Origin: Ophioderma brevispina
Taxonomy: Eukaryota > Echinodermata > Ophiuroidea > Amphilepidida > Ophiodermatidae
DNA: 64,000 bases
Assembly: GCA_023653785.1 (NCBI GenBank)
Contig: JAMKCH010049303.1
Location: forward strand, 1-64,000
Reading direction: 5' to 3'
The notes under the pieces were generated by a model that was not told the DNA's origin, did no database searches, and was given only the letters and a program-made list of their open reading frames with translations. Below, one piece after another: positions 44,159 through 55,545 of the stretch. Within the stretch, counting starts at the first letter, position 1, and each line of letters opens with the position of its first letter. The translations under genes and the position numbers were made by a program.

Positions 44159-44641
44159 GAAGGGGGGCCAGTACCAAATCACTCCACGGTTGGTGTAATG
44201 GTAGTTATGTTTCGTCAAAAAAACAAGCCTATTTGTGACATTTTGGTTGTCCTGTGCGAAAGCAAGTTTTCCTTGAGGGTTCCTGTTATTATCACAAATG
44301 AGGAGCACATAGCCTTACTTACTCTTAAAGTAGAAAAATAGTGACTTTCGATTCATGTGATAAAATAGCCCCCGGAAAGAATAACCCCCTGGTCGGAAAC
44401 GGTTAGGAGGCGTCCGTGACCGCCGAAAATAGCGGTGGCGGCTGTTCACGGCTCTTATTCGAAAAGTTAATCGGAATGTGTAAGGTGATTGAAGCTTATA
44501 TGCAAGGTTTCAGGTCTTATATCATGTTGATTTATATGCATTGAAATAGTCAAACTGGTTTTACTCTGGTGAAAAAGATTTCTTTAAATAAAAATCACTT
44601 TTTAACGTGTTCAATGGGGAATTATTTGTACTGTTGCCCCC
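44159..44641. mobile_element. TIR element AGGGGGCACAGTACCA, copy 2 (~483 bp)
   Basis: Same orientation as copy 1. Left AAGGGGGGCCAGTACCAAAT, right TTTGTACTGTTGCCCCCTT. More indels than copy 1. Together with 43087-43573 and 32115-32490 it defines a local family. Confidence 0.83.
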
Positions 44642-45189
44642 TTCATGGCAACATGCAGAATGTATCACATGGCCTATTGTACTTACGCCTAGTGCACTCA
44701 CATGACGACATGTTTGTTTTTGTCATTTTCCCACTATGAGAAACCTTGACGTTCCCAGGTCTATCTGTCTAACAATTAATTAGCGGCACAAGGTGTATAA
44801 GCATTGTCAAAATAACAAATAATAAGGACACTATACACTACAAACATGTCAAAACTACTTCATCTGAAAATAGTTCACTTGCTCTCTCGAAAGTTGTTTT
44901 GTTAGTTAAAATAATGGGATGGGAAGAGTTTATGCATTAACATTGCCATAAAAAACAATATCTATTGTGGAGGGCTCTGTGAAGAGAGAGGAAGTTTTAC
45001 AGTGTTAATGAAATCATTGTTATTTAAAATCGTTTGATTGTGTAAAAAGTTAAATAAAAATAAAATGGAACATAAATTTGAAGGTTTTATAACCAAACTA
45101 CTACCACCCAACAGACCAGGTGCCTCAAGGCGCTGGTAGCAAACTGGTAGCAATCAGAATATCAGAGGAAAACAGAATATTCAGAAGAC
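44642..45189. other. No gene seen
   Basis: Unique AT-rich sequence. Confidence 0.5.
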
Positions 45190-45546
45190 ATAAAGGGGCA
45201 TTTCATGATTCCACAGCCTCGTCCCCTGACTTACCTAAAAAATGTTGAGGATTTTTATATCATATGAAAGTTAACCTCAGTAATCACGGTTGTACCCAAT
45301 CTTGCGTGACAAATTCGGTCGCAGGGCGAATCTGTAAGAAATTCACAATTTGTATTTCTGTCCGTAAACTGACAGAAATTACAGCACAGTAGACTATGGG
45401 ACCGTGGGACAACGAGCATTGCTAATAACACAAAACCACAAGATCGGGATCAGCTCAAATTTTGAGCATAAGCTTTTCTCACGGATATCTAGTGAACACT
45501 GAATTAAAAACAGGAAGGCTGTGGAATCACAAAATGCACCTTTAAT
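45190..45546 (+). mobile_element. TTAA-type MITE, AGGTGCATTTTGTGATTCCA ends (copy 1)
   Basis: Left AAAGGGGCATTTCATGATTCC ACAG and right CTGTGGAATCACAAAATGCA, CCTTTAA. The interior (AAATTCGG, GTAAGAAATTC, GACAGAAATTA, AACACAAAACCACAA) matches the reverse complement of 51602-51934. The first satellite monomer begins at its right edge. Confidence 0.8.
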
Positions 45547-46222
45547 GGGAAGAGTTCTCTGTAAATTTGGGGTTTTATTAAAACATAACCTATCCACACA
45601 TGCGTGCTACGTCCACTGTTCAGCAGCTCTAGGTACTCGCATATCAGAGAAATAACCAGATTCTCCAGAAACGAGTAGAGGAAGAATTCTCTGTAAATTT
45701 GGGTTTTTATAACACACAACAGTTACCCAATGGGGGAAAAAACTGTCTGTACAGCAGCTTGTTAGGGCTCAGCATCAAACAGAGAAATAACCAAATCTCC
45801 AGAACAGATTTATAGGAAGAATTCTCTGTAAATTTGGGGGTTTTTTTATAAAACACAAACATATCCCCAACGGGTGTTCAAGGACGTTCAGCAGTTCATA
45901 GGTACTCAGCATTTCAGAGAAATACACCAAATCTCAGAACAGATTTAATAGGAAGAATCTCTCTGTAAATTGGGGTTTATAACACAACAAAGCAGTTTTA
46001 ACCAGTGGGGTAAAAATCGTCGGTAAAGAAGCTTGTTAGGTGTTTCAGCATATCACGAGAACATAACCAAAACCTCCGAACAGATTTATAGGAAAGAATC
46101 CTCTGTAAATTTGGGGTTTTTATAACACACAATATATCCACCTAGATGTGCTCACGGCACTGTTCAGCAGTCTACTTTGAATATTAGAGGAATACCCAGA
46201 TATCCAGAACAGATTATAGGAA
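45541..46222. repeat. ~135 bp satellite, five monomers in ABABA order
   Basis: All monomers share GAAGAATTCTCTGTAAATTT, GGGTTTTTATAACACACAA and CCAGAACAGATTTATAG. Monomers 1 (45541), 3 (45815) and 5 (46090) have type A centres ('TATCCAC..GTGT/GTGC..GTTCAGCAG'). Monomers 2 (45680) and 4 (45950) have type B centres ('AGTTTACCCAATGGGGTAAAAA..GCTTGTTAGG'). The strict alternation is a two-monomer higher-order repeat of about 270 bp. Confidence 0.88.
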
Positions 46223-46709
46223 TCACACCTATACACTAGTTGAGCAGACGACAGTCAGTGCCGAGACAGTGTTGTCGTCCCAAATATGGCCCTTGCCTAA
46301 AATGAAGGAGTCACAAAAATGTTGATAAGTTGTATGTCTTTAAAGAAATGAAATTAATCATGATGTGTGGACTAGTAACAAAACCATTTGGGTGGTAAGT
46401 AATATTTTGTCGGTGCCATTTTTGTATAATTTTGAGGGTTTGGGGGAGGAAACTGTGAAATTTTATCTCTAGAACATTCAACTAGGCTGTGGACGTTTGA
46501 AAAAATGCAAAAATCTTTCGATGCTCTGTAGCTCAAAAAATCAGCCTTCATCATATGATTTTTCATTTTGTGAGCTATGGTCCTATCTCCCCCCCCCAAA
46601 AAAAAAAAAATTGGTTTGAAATACCAGTCGCTTTATAGCCGAGAAATTGACGGTTGGTGAGAGGTCATTTGAACAAGTCTAAGGGGAGTTATTTAGTGGT
46701 GTGACTCCT
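46223..46709. other. Insertion or spacer interrupting the satellite
   Basis: About 490 bp of unrelated sequence with a C-run then A-run at 46588-46610. No gene, no clear TIR. Confidence 0.6.
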
Positions 46710-46878
46710 ACGGATATTCTCTGTAAATTTGGGTTTTTATAACACACAACAGTTTACCCAATGGGGTAAAAAACAGTCCCGTACAAGCAGCTGTTAGGGG
46801 CTCAGCACACCAGAGAATTTAACCTAACATCCAGAACAGATTTATAGGAAGAATTTTCTTTAAATTTGGGGTTGATAT
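46710..46878. repeat. Satellite continued: one type B monomer plus a partial
   Basis: ATTCTCTGTAAATTTGGGTT, then the type B centre (CAGTTTACCCAATGGGGTAA) and CCAGAACAGATTTATAGG, followed by the first 30 bases of another monomer. Type B after the type A monomer at 46090 keeps the alternation across the interruption. Confidence 0.88.
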
Positions 46879-47154
46879 GTCATGTTCTAAGAGGCTTGTG
46901 CAATTTCTGGGACAGAGTTGATCAATTCTCACAGCAAGTAGTATTTGAACTGTTACCAGAGCTTATGAAAATGTACGTAGATATAATCCGAGTGCTTTCT
47001 ACGCCAAGAACCGGCACCAAAATGAATTATCATAATGAAATAGTTATCCTCATCTATCCATATTCCAAAATGTAGACAAGGGATTGGTTTCATCAGCCTA
47101 AGCAAGAATGCTGTGAACACAATTACTGTAAAAGTAGGATCGTTGTTGTGGCTG
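46879..47154. other. No gene seen
   Basis: A 69-codon frame (46866-47075) begins in the satellite and shows no domain. Confidence 0.45.
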
Positions 47155-47409
47155 GTATTCTGAAAGGGAGTCTAAATTAGACTGGGTTTAAACCAGGGTT
47201 TAGTTCTACATGAGTGGACCCTTTATTCCTTTCAATACTCTGAAAGTTAAATGTTACAGGTAAGAAAATTCCTCTTGGATGAGCCTTTTCCGGCCCATCA
47301 ATGGGAAATTTCCTCACCCAGTTACAGAAATCTGTAAGGAAGTGTGAGGAAAAAAGGTCCACTCAGTGTAGGACTAACCTGGTCTAAATTAGACTAACGT
47401 CCAGAATAC
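47155..47409. mobile_element. Foldback MITE, GTATTCTG ends, complete (255 bp)
   Basis: Left GTATTCTGAAAGGGAGTCTA then AATTAGACTGG; right, inverted, GTATTCTGGACGTTAGTCTA then ATTTAGACCAGG. Second arms: TGAGTGGACC..TTT opposite AAAAGGTCCACTCA. TTACAG and CCCATCAATGGG-like blocks mark the centre. Family members at 29226 and 6787. Confidence 0.85.
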
Positions 47410-48430
47410 TAGCCTGCATGATTAAATTTCAGTCTTGCTGATTTTAAGACCTATTTCATATTTACAATAGGATTTAGGCTTGATTGTTTTGGCTTACTTT
47501 GGCATCCAAGTGTTTCTGATTCATAGTTCTTATTGTAATCATTCTTTGGTAACTGTTCACAACATGGAAATTGGGAAATTTTGAGAAAATTCGTGAGCAA
47601 AAACAGGGAAATTTGGTTTACATTATAATGCTAGGAAACACCTGTGTTTGCAATCTTCACACTATGGTCAGAATATTTGACACACATGGAGACAGGTCAG
47701 GCGTAGTGGTTTCTTTCCTCGCTTTACAACCAATGAGGTTCCCAGGTTGTCTCAGGTCGGGCTAGAGGCTTTACGTGTAATTGATTTCCAGTCCAAGCTT
47801 GCTCTTGCAGGGTGTCTGCAGTACTCTGGTTTCCTCCTGCATCTAAAATTGGCTTTCTTTCCCATATCAAAACTCTAGTGTGAGCAGGAAACCTGCTTTG
47901 TTGGAGTATAAATATCCAGGTCAGGCATTGAACATCAAATGTGCTACAATTTTTCCTTGAACATTAGTTTCAAGAGGGTTCGTAACTCTCTTGCAAAAGT
48001 GCCACTATATCACAGGCAAATTTGGGTTATCAATTGAAAACGGACTTGCTAGTGCAGTGTGGTCACCCCACGCGCCAAGCGGTGTGGGTGGTGACATGCT
48101 GCTGCAGCAATGTGTTGTGCCTTGAGAAAGGTGCGTTTACCTCAATTACTCCTGCCCACCCAGGTGTATAAATGGGTTTGGCATTGTATTCAAAGCTGAG
48201 AGGTAAGAGACTCATTGTGGGGAGAAACCCTATAACTGAGTTGTTGGATCAACGGCAAGGAAGAGAGATGGGAACTCTGCGTGCTTGCTCGGCGACACTA
48301 CTTTTTTTTTTCACTTAGAACTCTCCAGGTAGGTCTCAGGATAACATCTAATATAATCTGTAGCTTGTATCTCTTAACGCTGACTAGCGATTTCCAAGGA
48401 GGGCGCCCTCAATCTTAAAACCAAATGGTG
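47410..48430. other. No gene seen
   Basis: 1 kb of unique sequence. 48000-48300 is somewhat GC-richer with no recognisable frame. Confidence 0.45.
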
Positions 48431-49032
48431 TTTTGTGTCGCCTGCCATAGGACAGGAAGAACACAGGGATCACTGTGTCCACGGTAGTTGTTGTGTTGAT
48501 GTATGTTGTTGCTGATGTCTGTTGTTGTGAAAAAGGGATTAAATTTGCCTGTAATCATACACATACTTAATGGATTTAACCAAACTTGGGACAGCTACAA
48601 CATGGCATCCCCCATTTGTGATGAGCTCAAAGGTCAACATACTGAGGTCAAAGGTAATGCAAGTCAAGTTGTAAAAAAGGCTAAAAAGTGAAATTGACCT
48701 TATTTTAAAAGTTGAAGTCAATTGGAACCACATTGATTCAGAGGGCAACATGTGATCCCTCATTGGTTGATGGGGTCCAAAAAGTCAACATAATGGGTCA
48801 AAGGTTCATATGAGGTCAAAATTTAAAATAGGCTGAAATGTAATTGACCTCATTTGAAAAGTTGAAGTTCAAATTGGAACCAAACATGGTGTAGAACATG
48901 GGAGTTTACATGCCACCCTGATTTGTTTTGAGGTCAAAGATCATGTGCCGAGGTCAAGGTCATGTGAGGCCTATCATTCACAACCGTGACGGCAGGCGAC
49001 TCAAGTGGTCCGAGGACCGATTGTATTTTTTT
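48431..49032 (+). mobile_element. TTGTGTCGCCTGCC element rich in AGGTCA (copy A, ~600 bp)
   Basis: Begins TTTTGTGTCGCCTGCCATAG and has near its end GGCAGGCGACTCAAG, the inverse of the start, followed by TGGTCCGAGGACCGA. Between lie TTGTTGTGTTGATG repeats, 'TTTGCCTGTAAT', 'GGATTTA.CCAAACTTGGG', 'CATGGCATCCCCCA', and at least four AGGTCA-type direct repeats with one-base spacing (AGGTCAAAGGTAA and similar). Homologous over its full length to 59136-59752. No coding frame. Confidence 0.8.
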
Positions 49033-50735
49033 GCTAGAAATCTCAGGATGAGCTCTAGGTCTCAGCTTGTATATCTTTTAAGATAATTTTTTTATACTTT
49101 GCTTGAAAAAATAAATTCTGTGTTTTCTGGAATCGGGGTAATTATACATGAGCACAATGTTTGACCAGCATATTGAATAATGTTCCAAAATATTTGTGGG
49201 AAGGATTAATGGAGCCCGGTAAACACTCAACAAGTTCGCTGAAGTTAAATTATTAATAGATGACAAAAACAATTGAATTTTGAGGATCAAACCAGCCCAA
49301 ACAGTGCGCCAGTCCGCAAAGTGCGTGGGAGAAAACAGTAATAATTGTGTCTGGACTGGAACGGCCCAGTTTCCTTGAGTGTATTGGAGTAAGGAGTGGA
49401 ATAAGACGCGCTTCTCTGAGGCCAAAATATAAACAAGAGCGTGCGGTTTAGGGCATGTAATAGTAGCGGTATATTAAAATACGTCCACATCTTGACCTGC
49501 CCTATCTTTAGAGGGCGGTGGGGGTAGTTCACCAGTTCATTCGACCCCTTCCCAAAGTGTCCTTAAAAAAAAAAAAAAAAGGATTTTGATGGACTATGCT
49601 GGTGTGAGAAAATGCGATTCCTCTATTTTATTTTTGTTGAAAATCATATTTTGTGTTTAATGTTTTTGTTTGTATTCCCGATTAAGGCGGTTCCGAACTT
49701 CTGACACTTGTACAAACTGACCATAAAGTTCCGTGGGAAACAAACTTGTGGTTTTGATGCTAGACAGCTATTGCATATGCAACGCCCTATTCACAACCGT
49801 GTTAATAGTGATGGTTAAACAATTAAAATGGTAGTTTTTATCTATATCTGAGAAGAAATGGATTTGAAAGCTGAAAATTTCAGGACGAACAATGAGAAAA
49901 ATAAACCTTTCACTGATATCAAAATTGATACTAATTCGGGGTAAACAGGGGTTCCCAAAGACGATCAGAACAAGCACCTTTAAACAGGTTTAAGATTTAA
50001 AGGTGCTCCACCTGATTAGACCAAGAAAAAAAAGTTTTGTCTCAGAAGACCGTGACACAGTGTTTAAATTATTTTTTAGCGCATTATTTTTTTTTTGGTT
50101 TTTTATTCACTTGAATCGCAGCCGAAAAATAAAAAGGGGGGGTCAATAATGCAATAAAATTTCAGATTAGCATTTTTCTAAAATTAAATAAAAAAGTGCA
50201 GTGTAACATTTTTTTCACATGTGTTTTCACATTCTTATTTGTTTTGGGGGGGGGGGGTGCTGACAACATATTACCGGTAAGGCCATCACCCAACATAGTC
50301 AGGGTGCAATAAGATTTTAAGGGGCAGCCAATTTCAGGCAATTTTCAATTGTGTAAAAGGGCATCAAGGCAATTACATGTTCATTGCCTTCGGTGCCTTC
50401 GGTTATTCTTGCGCCCCTGAAACATAGTAAATGCAAAATTTCACTTAATCAACAAAACCCTATTAATGTAGAGGTAAATTTAGCATTTTTCTAAAAAAAA
50501 AAACAGCGCATTGCGATTTTTCAGATTTCTTGCTGAGACAAATTTGTTTTTTGGCTTATCAAAGAAGTTTTGAACACCATATCTCAGCTTTGTGACTTGC
50601 AGTCGTATCTTTCATATTTTAGGCTGAGTAAACAGCTGTTTAGCATCAAAAGTTTTCAACAACAAAAATAGGAGGGACTTTAAATTTTTTATCCAAAAAT
50701 ATGTGGAATATTTATTTTAACATTTATTGAGTATG
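49033..50735. other. No gene seen in 1.7 kb
   Basis: AT-rich, with A-run 49565-49580, T-runs near 50090 and a G-run at 50247-50257. Frames of 80-115 codons on minus at 49078-49532 show no domain. 'GCTGAGACAAATTTG' at 50530 mirrors 'TTTTGTCTCAGAAG' at 50034, hinting at a weak inverted pair. Confidence 0.45.
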
Positions 50736-50737
50736 GA

Positions 50738-50759
50738 CCAGTGCAGTTGGCTGCACTGG
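50738..50759. repeat. Perfect short hairpin
   Basis: CCAGTGCAG and CTGCACTGG flank a TTGG loop. Isolated in AT-rich DNA. No T-run terminator context that would suggest a specific RNA. Confidence 0.8.
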
Positions 50760-51598
50760 GCACTGCCTAAAAAGGAGGCGACCTTTTTTATGGTCTTTTT
50801 TCAGGAGAAAAAAAAAAAAAAATAGGCAGCTTCAAAAAAGAGAACTGGTAGGGACGCTAAACATATTTTGTACGCAGCCTTAATTTGGTCCATTGAAAGT
50901 AATAATATGCTGTTGGCCACACCACAGGCCAGAAAGAGCACGTGGGCCCTCTGTGTTATTATTGTACATGGTATGATGCTGAGACCGAATTGTAACCTCT
51001 GCCAACCCCGATCAAAATATTTGGGGACTAGGGCAGGTGCCTGACCGTGACTGCACATTTTTTACGTACTTCCTTCGAGGTAAAGTCTGAGTTTTCCCCC
51101 CTGCAATTTCTTTGGTTACTTTTTGGGGGGTCACCTTTTAAAAAGACAAAGAGATATAAATTTCCTTACATCATATGTGATGTTTGAAGAACACAGAGCA
51201 GAAAGAATGTTGCATAGGTTTATAGGACAAGTAGAAACAGAACTGAAAAAAAAAACTTGTTTTTGTTTTGTTTGTTCCAATATGCCTGTTCTTGGGACTG
51301 GTGGGGAAAAACAGAGTACAGAGACAACCACCACCCCCTCTACCAAACTATACAGATGATTACAGCCTGAATTGAATATGTAAATTGTGAAAAAGACTTA
51401 CAATCAATTTATTATTACTGTCACAAGGCAAAAGGTGCCACCAAAACCAGAAACAAAGGAAGACCAGCAATAAATGAGCCCCTGAAAATGAAACACCTAT
51501 GAAATCCTGAAACTGTGAGCACCCACAAACACAATGAAAAAAACGTTTTAAAAATGTGCCAAAATAGTGTTCAAATGATTTTAAAATAGGAAATAATG
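50760..51598. other. No gene seen
   Basis: Unique sequence. Open frames of 70-90 codons on both strands, none with a recognisable domain. Confidence 0.45.
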
Positions 51599-51601
51599 TA
51601 T

Positions 51602-51934
51602 TAAGGTGGCATTTTTGATTCCAACACATTCTGTTTTATTAGGTTCCATAGAATCTGAGAAAAGCTTAATCACAAACTTTTTAGATGGATCCCGACTTTG
51701 CGGTTTTGTGTTATGAGCAAATGCTCGTGTCCACGGTCCATAGGCCAACTGACTTATAATTTCTGTCCGTTTACAGAGTTTATACAAAATGCGAATTTCT
51801 TACACAGCCGAATTTGGCCACGTTAAGAATTGGAACAAGGATTACTATGTCAATGGTTCAGATGGCTAAGAAAATCTCAACTTTATGAGTAAGTCGGGGG
51901 GATGAGGTCTGTGGATCACGAAATGCCCTTTAAT
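51602..51934 (-). mobile_element. TTAA-type MITE, AGGTGCATTT family (copy 2, minus)
   Basis: TTAA then GGTGGCATTTTTGATTCCAA on the left, and GGATCACGAAATGCCCT then TTAA on the right. The reverse complement matches 45190-45546 through the interior. The TTAA on both sides confirms the target duplication only suggested at copy 1. Confidence 0.82.
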
Positions 51935-52110
51935 TACGTATAGAATATAATGATTATTGATGTTTTGTAACATATAATATTACTTAATTTATATACCCAT
52001 GGTGGCTATCAAATTTGGGATTTTGCCTGGAAATTTTGGGCAGTGGTATTGTCTCGCCAACAAATAAGTTGTACTGATAACATCCCTCATTCAATTTTGA
52101 TGACTCATGC
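51935..52110. other. No gene seen
   Basis: Short AT-rich spacer. Confidence 0.4.
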
Positions 52111-52530
52111 ACAAAACGGACCTACATGATAACAGCATACATTGGTGGAGGTACAGATCTATAGGTCAAAGGTCATATCTGCACAAGTTCTTGTGCGGGC
52201 CCAGATCCCTGATCCAATTTGGATGGCGGCGGCCGGTGGCGGCCGGCCGGATTCACCTCACACTGGCAGCAACGCCCTTACTCCTTCCTTACACTTCACC
52301 GATTCAATGCATCCTCTGCCCTCAACCCAACTCTCCTTCTCCACTTGCTTTTCCATGTCTTCTTTGGACGTCCCTCCTCCTGAACTCCCACCTCGAACTC
52401 AAAAGGCCCTTCTTAAGGCATGCTTGTCATCTTCTTCTAAAACACATGCCCATACAACGTACACTATTCGCTTCGCCCAACCGGTCCATCACCAAGTCTC
52501 GCTGCCATGACAGCCTCACGGATCTCCCAC
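52111..52530 (-). pseudogene. LINE C-terminal / 3' end relic, GC-rich
   Basis: On the minus strand the 52460-52270 part reads, across frames, LYGHV, EEDDKHALRRAF, EFEVGVQEEGRPKKTWKSKW and VGLRAEDALNR. This order (WYGHV..DD..LRRALE..GRPKKTW..EDA.DR..W) is that of the C-terminal tail of many non-LTR retrotransposon polyproteins. Several frameshifts and stops separate the pieces. The region is GC-rich (GGCCGG cluster at 52225-52250) against AT-rich flanks. Upstream RT is missing, so it is a 5'-truncated dead copy. Long plus-strand frames here are its shadows. Confidence 0.65.
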
Positions 52531-54194
52531 GTTAAAATGAAAATTTCTGAATAAAGTGGTAAGCAAAACCACAAACAATTGATCTAATTATGTACATCAA
52601 TCAAAGCAAACCGCATACTTGAACCTATTTGTATTTTATACCTCATTGAAAAAAATAATACGTTATTGGACAAATATTATATCATTGTCCCTCCACCTCT
52701 GAACTTAAATGCAAAGTGCAATACATACGCCATGATCAGTCAAATTTTGATCAATCCATGTTTGTAGGCTTAGGAGACAAATTGGGATCAGTCAAGAGAG
52801 AGGTCAGCCTCCGAGGTTGGTTTTACTACTTTGGGTAAACTCCTACACATTGTTATTGATTTGTTCTCGTCATATGATCATGCAAGTGAGGGCTTGAAGG
52901 TCTTCTGTTTTGACATGAGCCACCATTTTTGAATTCTCATATGTGGTATCTGTTTAAAATGGCAAATTAAACACTGACTATAACAAATCACAAAAAATAA
53001 GCCTGCTAAATAGAGCACTTTGTTTGGGGTTTATGTATAGTGTTTTCCCAATTTGCATATTTAGGTTCTAGATTGTTTTAATGTCATCATCTTAGTTATT
53101 TCCCATCGCAGCTTTAAGGCTACTCAGAGATTTTGAAATTTGAGTAAAAATAAAATAGTCATTTAGAACTACAACGAATAGTCACCTAAACAAATGTTTC
53201 AATTTCCAAAGTTAGAGATGAATCTATTTTTTCTGTTTCCATGCTAAACCCTTTATGCCATATACAGTACCATAGGATACCTGTTATAACAAAATTCTGG
53301 ATCCGGATTTGTATAACCGTTGTAATTTTTCCTATATGAAGGACTTTTCGATTTGAAGAGAATATGGAGCAGCATTATGTACATGCAAAAAAAGACGATT
53401 TTTTTTGAAATGGAGTGCGCCCTCATTGGGAAATCTTCTGAGTCAGCCTTTAAATAATATCATGGTGAAGATGTGGCTGATGCTAAACTTAACATCAATG
53501 CCACAGAAAATGGATGATTGGTTCTAGATTTCCAGGGACCTGTAGTTAAAATAACCTTATTATCCAGCCAATTTTCCTGTTTTTTTTCCCCTATTTTTAA
53601 ATAAGCCAACGTAAGATAACCCTGGTCAAAACATGAGACATTACAAAACAGGCTCGTAGTAGTAAATTTCATTCACCGTTACTCATGGAAAAAAGGATGG
53701 CACTGATATTTGTTTTAAAAATAAAACAGAATTGGATAGGCGGGCTGTCTGTGGTGAACGTGAATGAACCAGGAAACATGAGGTTTGTGCACGCCTAAAT
53801 ATAGGCAAGTTTAGGCCTACCTTTGAGAGGGCACTCGTGTTTTTTGACCTACAAAAAAAAGAAAAAAAGTCTGTAGGACCTCCAGTAACCTTGGGTTCAG
53901 TGGCGTACCAGATACAATTCGAGCCAGGGGGGGCAAATTCCCAAGTCGTCAAGGCGGCATGCTCCAATGCGCAGACATTGGCTTAATTTACATCAATTTG
54001 GCACCAAGCACAAAGTTGGTGAAGTACGAAAAAATCAAGACAAAAATGGAAATGCGAGTTTTAATCCATTCTATTCCAATATTTTTGGTCCAGGGGAGCA
54101 TTCACCCTGCTTTTCCATTAGTACAACACTCTACGGTGTTAAAATGAGAAGGGGGAAACCGGTTTTAACACATCATGTACGCATTTTTCAAGAT
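52531..54194. other. No gene seen in 1.66 kb
   Basis: Unique AT-rich sequence. 'GGTTCAGTGGCGTACCAGAT' at about 53895 looks like a DNA-transposon-type terminus (CAGTGGCGTA) but no partner end was found. T/A-runs at 53580 and 53850. Confidence 0.45.
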
Positions 54195-55436
54195 GTAATA
54201 ACCAGAACCTAACCCCAGACATTACCCTAGACCCTAGACCATTACCATGACCTAGGACCATTACCCTACAACCCGAGGACCATTACCATGACCCTAGACA
54301 ATTACCCTAACCCGAAGACCATATCCTACCCGGAGACATACCCTAACCCGAGACCATTACCATAACCGGAAAACATTACATGACCCGAAACCATACCCTA
54401 CCTGAGCCAATTACCTTACCCTAGACCAGTACCCTACAACATGAGGAACCATTACCCTAACCAAAGACCATTACCCGAACCCGAGACCATGACCCTAACC
54501 CGAGACCATTACCTAACCCGAGACCATTACCCTAACCGAGACCATTAACCTAAAAACCTCACCCGAGACCATTACCATGACCTGGAAACCATAACCCTAA
54601 CCTGAAGGCCCCCATTACCCAAACCTAGGACCATTACCTTACCTTAGACCCATTAAGCCTAGTGTAGACCATTACCCTAACCCTAGACCATTCCCCGAAC
54701 CATAGACCATTACCCTAACCCTAGGACATTACCATAATTCTAAGACCATACCTAAACCCTAGGGCCATTACCCTAAACTAGGACCATTACATTTAACCCA
54801 GGACCATACTACCCCCTAGACCATGATCTAACACTAACCTAATAGACCATTACCTAACCTAGAACATTACCCAACCCTAGGACCATTACCCTAAACCCTT
54901 AAACATTACCTAACCCTAGACCATTACCCTAACCCTAGAACATTACCCTAACCCTAGACCATTATCCCTAAACCCATAGACCATAACATTAACCCTAGAC
55001 TTACCCTAACCCTAGACACATTACCCTAACCCTAGGGACCATACAGAATTTCTAGACCATTACCCTAACCCTAGACCATTACCCTTACCCTAGGACATTA
55101 CCCTAAACCCTAGACCATTCCCTAATTTCGACCATTACCCGACCTAGACCATTACCCTAACCCTAGACCATTACCCTAATTCTAGACCATTACCATAACC
55201 ATAGATCATTACCCTAATCCTAGACCTTACCCTAACCATTAGCCATTACCCTAACCCTAGACATTTTACCCTAACCCTAGACCATGACCCTAACCCGAGA
55301 CCATTACCTAACCCTAGACCATACCCGGAACCCAGACCATGATCCTAACCTAGACCATTACACTAACCTTAGACCATTACCTTAAGCCCAATACCTAGAC
55401 CAAATACCTTACCCTAGACATCTAAACCTAACCCTA
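54195..55436. repeat. Telomere-like 19 bp minisatellite, main block
   Basis: Roughly 65 degenerate copies of GACCATTACCCTAACCCTA, i.e. two C-strand telomere words (CCCTAA CCCTAG) plus GACCATTA. Frequent single-base losses and variants (ACCCGAGACC in the first 400 bases, ACCCTAGACC later). No open frame. An interstitial or subtelomeric array. Confidence 0.92.
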
Positions 55437-55545
55437 TACTCTGTTTGATCGCAAGTTTGAGACGAATAAGGCGCACATCGAAACGCTTAAAGCGAACTGC
55501 AGAGTCGTGTCAGTAAAATTCGAAGATACCCCGAACAAAGTATAG
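55432..55545 (+). other. Non-repeat island with a 35-codon open frame inside the array
   Basis: Between two blocks of the minisatellite, 55438-55542 is open and ends at TAG (55543-55545). It reads TLFDRKFETNKAHIETLKAN and then RVVSVKFEDTPNK. Codons such as GCG, ACG, CGC and CCG are unlike the AT-rich window. The island edges are inverted (CTATACTCTGTT and, reversed, CTATACTTTGTT). I do not recognise the peptide. It could be a tiny insertion, foreign sequence or a misassembly. Confidence 0.5.

Noticed and set aside
45541..46878. CRISPR-like array
   Set aside because: The repeated part is most of the ~135 bp unit and the spacers alternate between two types. Context is an animal genome, so it is a satellite.
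52107..52535. 142- and 122-codon plus-strand open frames
   Set aside because: They lie opposite the minus-strand LINE-tail motifs (GRPKKTW and others) and are best explained as shadows.
53890..53960. DNA transposon terminus (CAGTGGCGTACC)
   Set aside because: Only one end seen. No inverted partner or target duplication found within several kb.
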